NCBI RefSeq assembly: GCF_024721265.1
Contig: NZ_JAMXOC010000001.1
Location: forward strand, 432,954 to 496,953
Direction of reading: 5' to 3'
Length of the DNA: 64,000 nucleotides
Origin: Ohessyouella blattaphilus
GTDB taxonomy: Bacteria; Bacillota; Clostridia; Lachnospirales; Lachnospiraceae
Under the pieces are notes generated by a model. That model ran no database searches and was not told the DNA's origin. It was given only the letters and a program-made list of their open reading frames with translations. The translations under genes and the position numbers were made by a program. This document shows, piece after piece, positions 61,816 to 64,000 of the stretch. Numbering within the stretch: position 1 is the first letter of the stretch; each line of letters begins with the position of its first letter.

Positions 61816-61850
61816 TTTGGTATTATGGCATAATACCACTTTGTGTATAA
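61816..61850 (-). promoter_or_regulatory. Promoter and shared palindromic operator of the reductase-aldolase operon
   Basis: The 25-bp site at 61816-61840 has half sites TTTGGTATT and AATACCACT. On the minus strand the promoter reads TTATAC (61850-61845), 17 bp, CATAAT (61827-61822). The -10 lies at the same operator position as in the site at 43436-43460. Confidence 0.75.
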
Positions 61851-61880
61851 TATACCCAATCTACCGCCGAAAGTCAACGA

Positions 61881-61911
61881 AAAATCGCCACCATTTAAAG
61901 GTGGCGATTTT
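61881..61911 (-). terminator. Terminator of the toxin-antitoxin operon
   Basis: A perfect 12-bp stem (AAAATCGCCACC / GGTGGCGATTTT) with a 7-nt loop and T-runs on both sides, 8 nt from the toxin stop. Confidence 0.9.
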
Positions 61912-61918
61912 ATTATTT

Positions 61919-62236
61919 TTAGCGAACAAACCATTCATAATCCTTACGACAATCAAGAATATATTCCACATACACTACATCATCTTGAATTTGGTAAAGA
62001 ACAAGATACCATTTCTCGATAAACATTTTGTGATATTTGTTCGGAGTAATATGTGATTCCTCAAAAAAAGGAAAACGCTGAGGCATCCGACAAAGAGAAC
62101 GCATTGAAGCCATAATTTCTTTACTCTTTGCTGTCGCTGCCTCCTTATTAACTTCTGCCATAAAGCGGATATGCATTCCTAGTTGTTTCTTTGCCCGGTC
62201 AGAAACTATTACCTTATACTTCTTATCTATTGCCAT
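61919..62236 (-). CDS. RelE/ParE-family toxin
   Basis: 105 residues. YKVIVSDRAKKQLGMHIRFMAEVNKEAATAKSKEIMASMRSLCRMPQRFPFFEE and the closing VVYVEYILDCRKDYEWFV have the ParE/RelE pattern of two N-terminal helices and a beta-sheet ending in a basic strand. Toxins of this fold inhibit gyrase or cleave mRNA on ribosomes; which applies here is unclear. It starts 5 nt after the antitoxin stop. Confidence 0.85.
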   Translation of the reverse strand: MAIDKKYKVIVSDRAKKQLGMHIRFMAEVNKEAATAKSKEIMASMRSLCRMPQRFPFFEESHITPNKYHKMFIEKWYLVLYQIQDDVVYVEYILDCRKDYEWFVR

Positions 62237-62241
62237 ATATA

Positions 62242-62508
62242 CTAGACCTCTGCAATTACATCATCAAGATAAGCTTCTAACTCATCAAGGGTACTACCAT
62301 ATCTTCCTGACACTCTATCTTCTTCAACAGCAAGCAGTTCTTCCCTTAATTTTAGTAGCTTTTCTCGTCTATTGTAAGTTTCAATATCCATGACCACCAA
62401 ATCTCCCTCACCATTCTTAGTAAGAAATACAGGCTCTGAAGTTTTTCTACATATATCGGCAATTTCATTATAATTTTGACGAATTGCTGCAGATGGACGA
62501 ATATTCAT
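62242..62508 (-). CDS. Phd/YefM-family antitoxin
   Basis: About 88 residues from the ATG at 62508 with AGGAGG 7 nt upstream. The N-terminal Phd/YefM DNA-binding domain (NIRPSAAIRQNYNEIADICRKTSEPVFLTKNGEGDLVVMDIETYNRRE) is followed by an acidic C-terminus that would wrap the toxin. Antitoxin-first order with autoregulation is standard. Confidence 0.88.
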   Translation of the reverse strand: MNIRPSAAIRQNYNEIADICRKTSEPVFLTKNGEGDLVVMDIETYNRREKLLKLREELLAVEEDRVSGRYGSTLDELEAYLDDVIAEV

Positions 62509-62549
62509 ATTAATACCTCCTAACAATCTAATAGTAGTATTCTATCCAT

Positions 62550-62578
62550 ATTATACCTTTTTAGTACAATCTCGTCAA
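62550..62578 (-). promoter_or_regulatory. Promoter of the toxin-antitoxin operon
   Basis: On the minus strand TTGACG (62578-62573), 17 bp, TATAAT (62555-62550). The -35 overlaps the stop codon of the upstream broken amidohydrolase gene. Confidence 0.7.
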
Positions 62579-63639
62579 TATTTTCCCAGGTATTGCTTTA
62601 CTTTTGCTTTCGCCTCCCCAGTTACCCTCTCCTCATCAATGCCTTTTAGTCTTCCGTCCTGCACGACTACTTTACCATTCACAATGGTTAAGTCAACGCT
62701 CTTTTTAAGTCCCACGGTTCCTAACATGTTTGGCTCATCTAGATCAGCTCCGACTAATTCTAAGCATTCTCTATTAATAGCAAAAAAGCCAGCAGCCTTT
62801 CCGGCGGCCAGAGCACCTATATCATCCCGACCAAGGATTTTTGCACTGCCATTTGTCGCTAGCTTAAGAATCTCATAACCTGTAGGGGCGCTAGCGCTTT
62901 CGTTTAAGCGGTGCAAAAGATAGGCAACCCGAATCTCTTCTAGTAAATTAGAACCATCGTTACTGGCGCTGCCATCTACCGCCAAACCTACTGGCACCCC
63001 TGCTTTAATAAGCTCTGGAATACGGGCTATCCCCGAAGATAGCTTCATATTCGAGATTGGACAGTGGGCAATTCCCGTCTGGGTCTTCGCTAAGACATCA
63101 ATTTCCTCATCGTTAAAGTAAATACCGTGAGCATACCATACATCACTTCCTACCCAGTCTAGGGATTCCATGAGCGCCAAGGGGCGCATACCAAATCGCT
63201 CCTGGACAAAGTTGACCTCATCCTGAGTCTCCGCCAGATGAGTGTGTAACCTTACTCCGTAATCCCGGCCTAGCTTCGCTGTCTCCCGCATTAAATCTAA
63301 AGCAACGCTAAAAGGCGAACAAGGGGCCAACGCGATATTACGCATGGAAAAGCGTTCCTGATCATGAAAGCTCTCAATCATCTTCTGAGAATCTTTTAAA
63401 ATCGTCTCCACATCCTGCACTACACTATCAGGTGGCAAGCCGCCATCCTTTTTTCCTTAAGACATACTGCCTCTAGAGGCGAACATGCGAATTCCTAATT
63501 CCTCAGCTGCTTGAAACTGGGTCTGAATGAACTCCTCCGAACCTGTCTTCGGAAAGACGTAGTGGTGATCAAAACAGGTGGTGCAGCCATTTTTCAACAG
63601 CTCACCCATCCCTGTTAAGGAGCTATAATGAATAACCAA
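62575..63639 (-). pseudogene. 8-oxoguanine deaminase-like amidohydrolase, disrupted
   Basis: Two in-frame pieces, 63639-63460 and 63456-62575, are separated only by a TAA at 63457-63459. Together they read ...FASRGSMS-stop-GKKDGGLPPDSVVQ..., where the family has an uninterrupted SRGSMSL...GGLPPDS. The body keeps metal ligands HTHLAETQDE, WYAHGIYF and VDGSASNDGSNL. The N-terminus with the HxH metal motif is missing because a transposon end begins near 63640. The enzyme family deaminates oxidised or substituted purines or triazines. Suppression of the stop would not restore the lost N-terminus. Confidence 0.85.
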
Positions 63640-63781
63640 CTCCCAATGCCTATGCTTGGAAGTGGTATCTTGCGCACCGAAGTGCGAACAAGGATGTAAG
63701 TCTTCGACTTACTTTACTAGCCGTAACACTTTCGTCTTTCGAACCTGTATTGTACAGGCTGTTCGTGCCATGAAGGCGGTC
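63640..63781 (-). ncRNA. Right end of an IS200/IS605-type element; candidate omega RNA region
   Basis: Immediately 3' of the tnpB stop is about 140 bp without a gene but with three clear hairpins: CCTGTA/TACAGG (63744-63758), GTAAGTC/GACTTAC (63696-63712) and CGCAC/GTGCG (63673-63686). In TnpB elements this region yields the guide RNA (omega or reRNA), whose guide is the flanking DNA. The exact right end, about 63625-63650, cannot be fixed from this sequence alone. Confidence 0.6.
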
Positions 63782-64000
63782 TCATGCCGCCACTATCCGT
63801 TTGACCGGAATACTTTTACAGTTTAAATCTCGAAGATTAATAACCTTAGGCGATTCTAATGCTTCTCTTTTTATCTCTAGAGAAGATGTTGGAATCGCTT
63901 TTCTCATTATGTTAGCCGCTGCGTTTACATCTGCATTTAAAACGACACCTGACCCAGAAGCATATAAACCTCTTTTGATTCGATTGCCGCTAAAAATCGG
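63782..64000 (-). CDS. tnpB: TnpB RNA-guided nuclease of an IS200/IS605 element (partial, C-terminus)
   Basis: The last 72 codons are in the window, with TGA at 63784-63782. GNRIKRGLYASGSGVVLNADVNAAANIMRKAIP is the typical TnpB C-terminal end, with the last RuvC-like aspartate in NADVNAAANI. Upstream parts (zinc finger, other RuvC motifs, any TnpA) lie beyond the edge, so completeness cannot be judged. The element is inserted in the amidohydrolase gene. Confidence 0.85.
   Translation of the reverse strand, partial: PIFSGNRIKRGLYASGSGVVLNADVNAAANIMRKAIPTSSLEIKREALESPKVINLRDLNCKSIPVKRIVAA

Noticed and set aside
62575..63438. A shorter, functional amidohydrolase starting at a TTG near 63438
   Set aside because: It would lack the N-terminal metal-binding strand and the conserved SRGSMS segment, and no ribosome site supports that start.
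63670..63690. Relating the CGCAC/GTGCG hairpin at the transposon end to the 21-24 kb repeat family
   Set aside because: Only a short CGAAGTGCG string is shared; the flanking structure and order of hairpins differ.
1..64000. CRISPR arrays, prophage or integrative element
   Set aside because: No regularly spaced direct repeats, phage structural genes, integrase or conjugation genes are visible; the only mobile element is the partial TnpB element at the right edge.

Overview
The window looks like chromosome of an anaerobic, low-to-mid GC clostridial Firmicute, most likely Lachnospiraceae-like. The evidence is strong AGGAGG-type ribosome sites, a murB-rapZ-whiA-HPr-like cell-envelope block, type III glutamine synthetase, YesM/YesN-type sugar sensing, several CUT2 sugar ABC transporters, and an oxygen-sensitive glycyl radical enzyme with its radical SAM activase. 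Most genes lie on the minus strand. No rRNA, prophage or CRISPR array is visible.

Layout. 1-4.1 kb: truncated lactate/malate-type dehydrogenase, IclR regulator, DUF2207 membrane protein, LemA, and a small unknown gene. 4.2-14.9 kb: a chvE-mmsA-mmsB multiple-sugar ABC operon, preceded by a XylFII/LytS/YesN-like three-component sensor (anchored binding protein, histidine kinase, AraC-type response regulator, second binding protein), then a membrane protein and the DNA repair gene tag. 15-17.7 kb: an AraC/GyrI regulator and bioB, with the scar of an old tandem duplication. 17.7-18.5 kb: seven tRNA genes. 18.5-24 kb: housekeeping genes (phosphodiesterase, XTP pyrophosphatase, RNA methylase, DUF1700 protein, glnN), a candidate small RNA and two copies of a structured repeat. 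24.2-29.4 kb: a second chvE-mmsA-mmsB operon ending in an AraR-like repressor, with candidate AraR operators at its promoter. 29.6-37.9 kb: NSS transporter, tRNA-Glu, lipid kinase, HPr-like protein, whiA, rapZ, murB, CBS/CorC protein, rpiB and a HAD phosphatase.

38-61.8 kb is a large carbohydrate island. One operon encodes a GntR regulator, glycyl radical activase, glycyl radical enzyme and FGGY sugar kinase. Next come a ribose-type ABC transporter, two ROK regulators, two ketose 3-epimerases of the D-psicose family, an SDR and two zinc alcohol dehydrogenases, a degenerate M24-fold protein, an AraC regulator and a DUF5107/TPR protein. The last operon encodes an aldo/keto reductase, a fructose-6-phosphate-aldolase-like enzyme and an epimerase.

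The most interesting observation is that the glycyl radical operon and the distant reductase-aldolase operon share a near-identical 25-bp palindromic operator. It sits at exactly the same place over the -10 element in both. This suggests one regulon in which a sugar or sugar alcohol is phosphorylated, opened or dehydrated by radical chemistry, split by the aldolase and reduced. The logic resembles the described anhydroglucitol-phosphate radical glycolysis, but with a different enzyme set.

The right end (61.9-64 kb) holds a ParE/Phd-type toxin-antitoxin pair. It also holds an 8-oxoguanine-deaminase-like gene broken by an in-frame stop and by insertion of an IS200/IS605-type element, whose TnpB C-terminus runs off the window.
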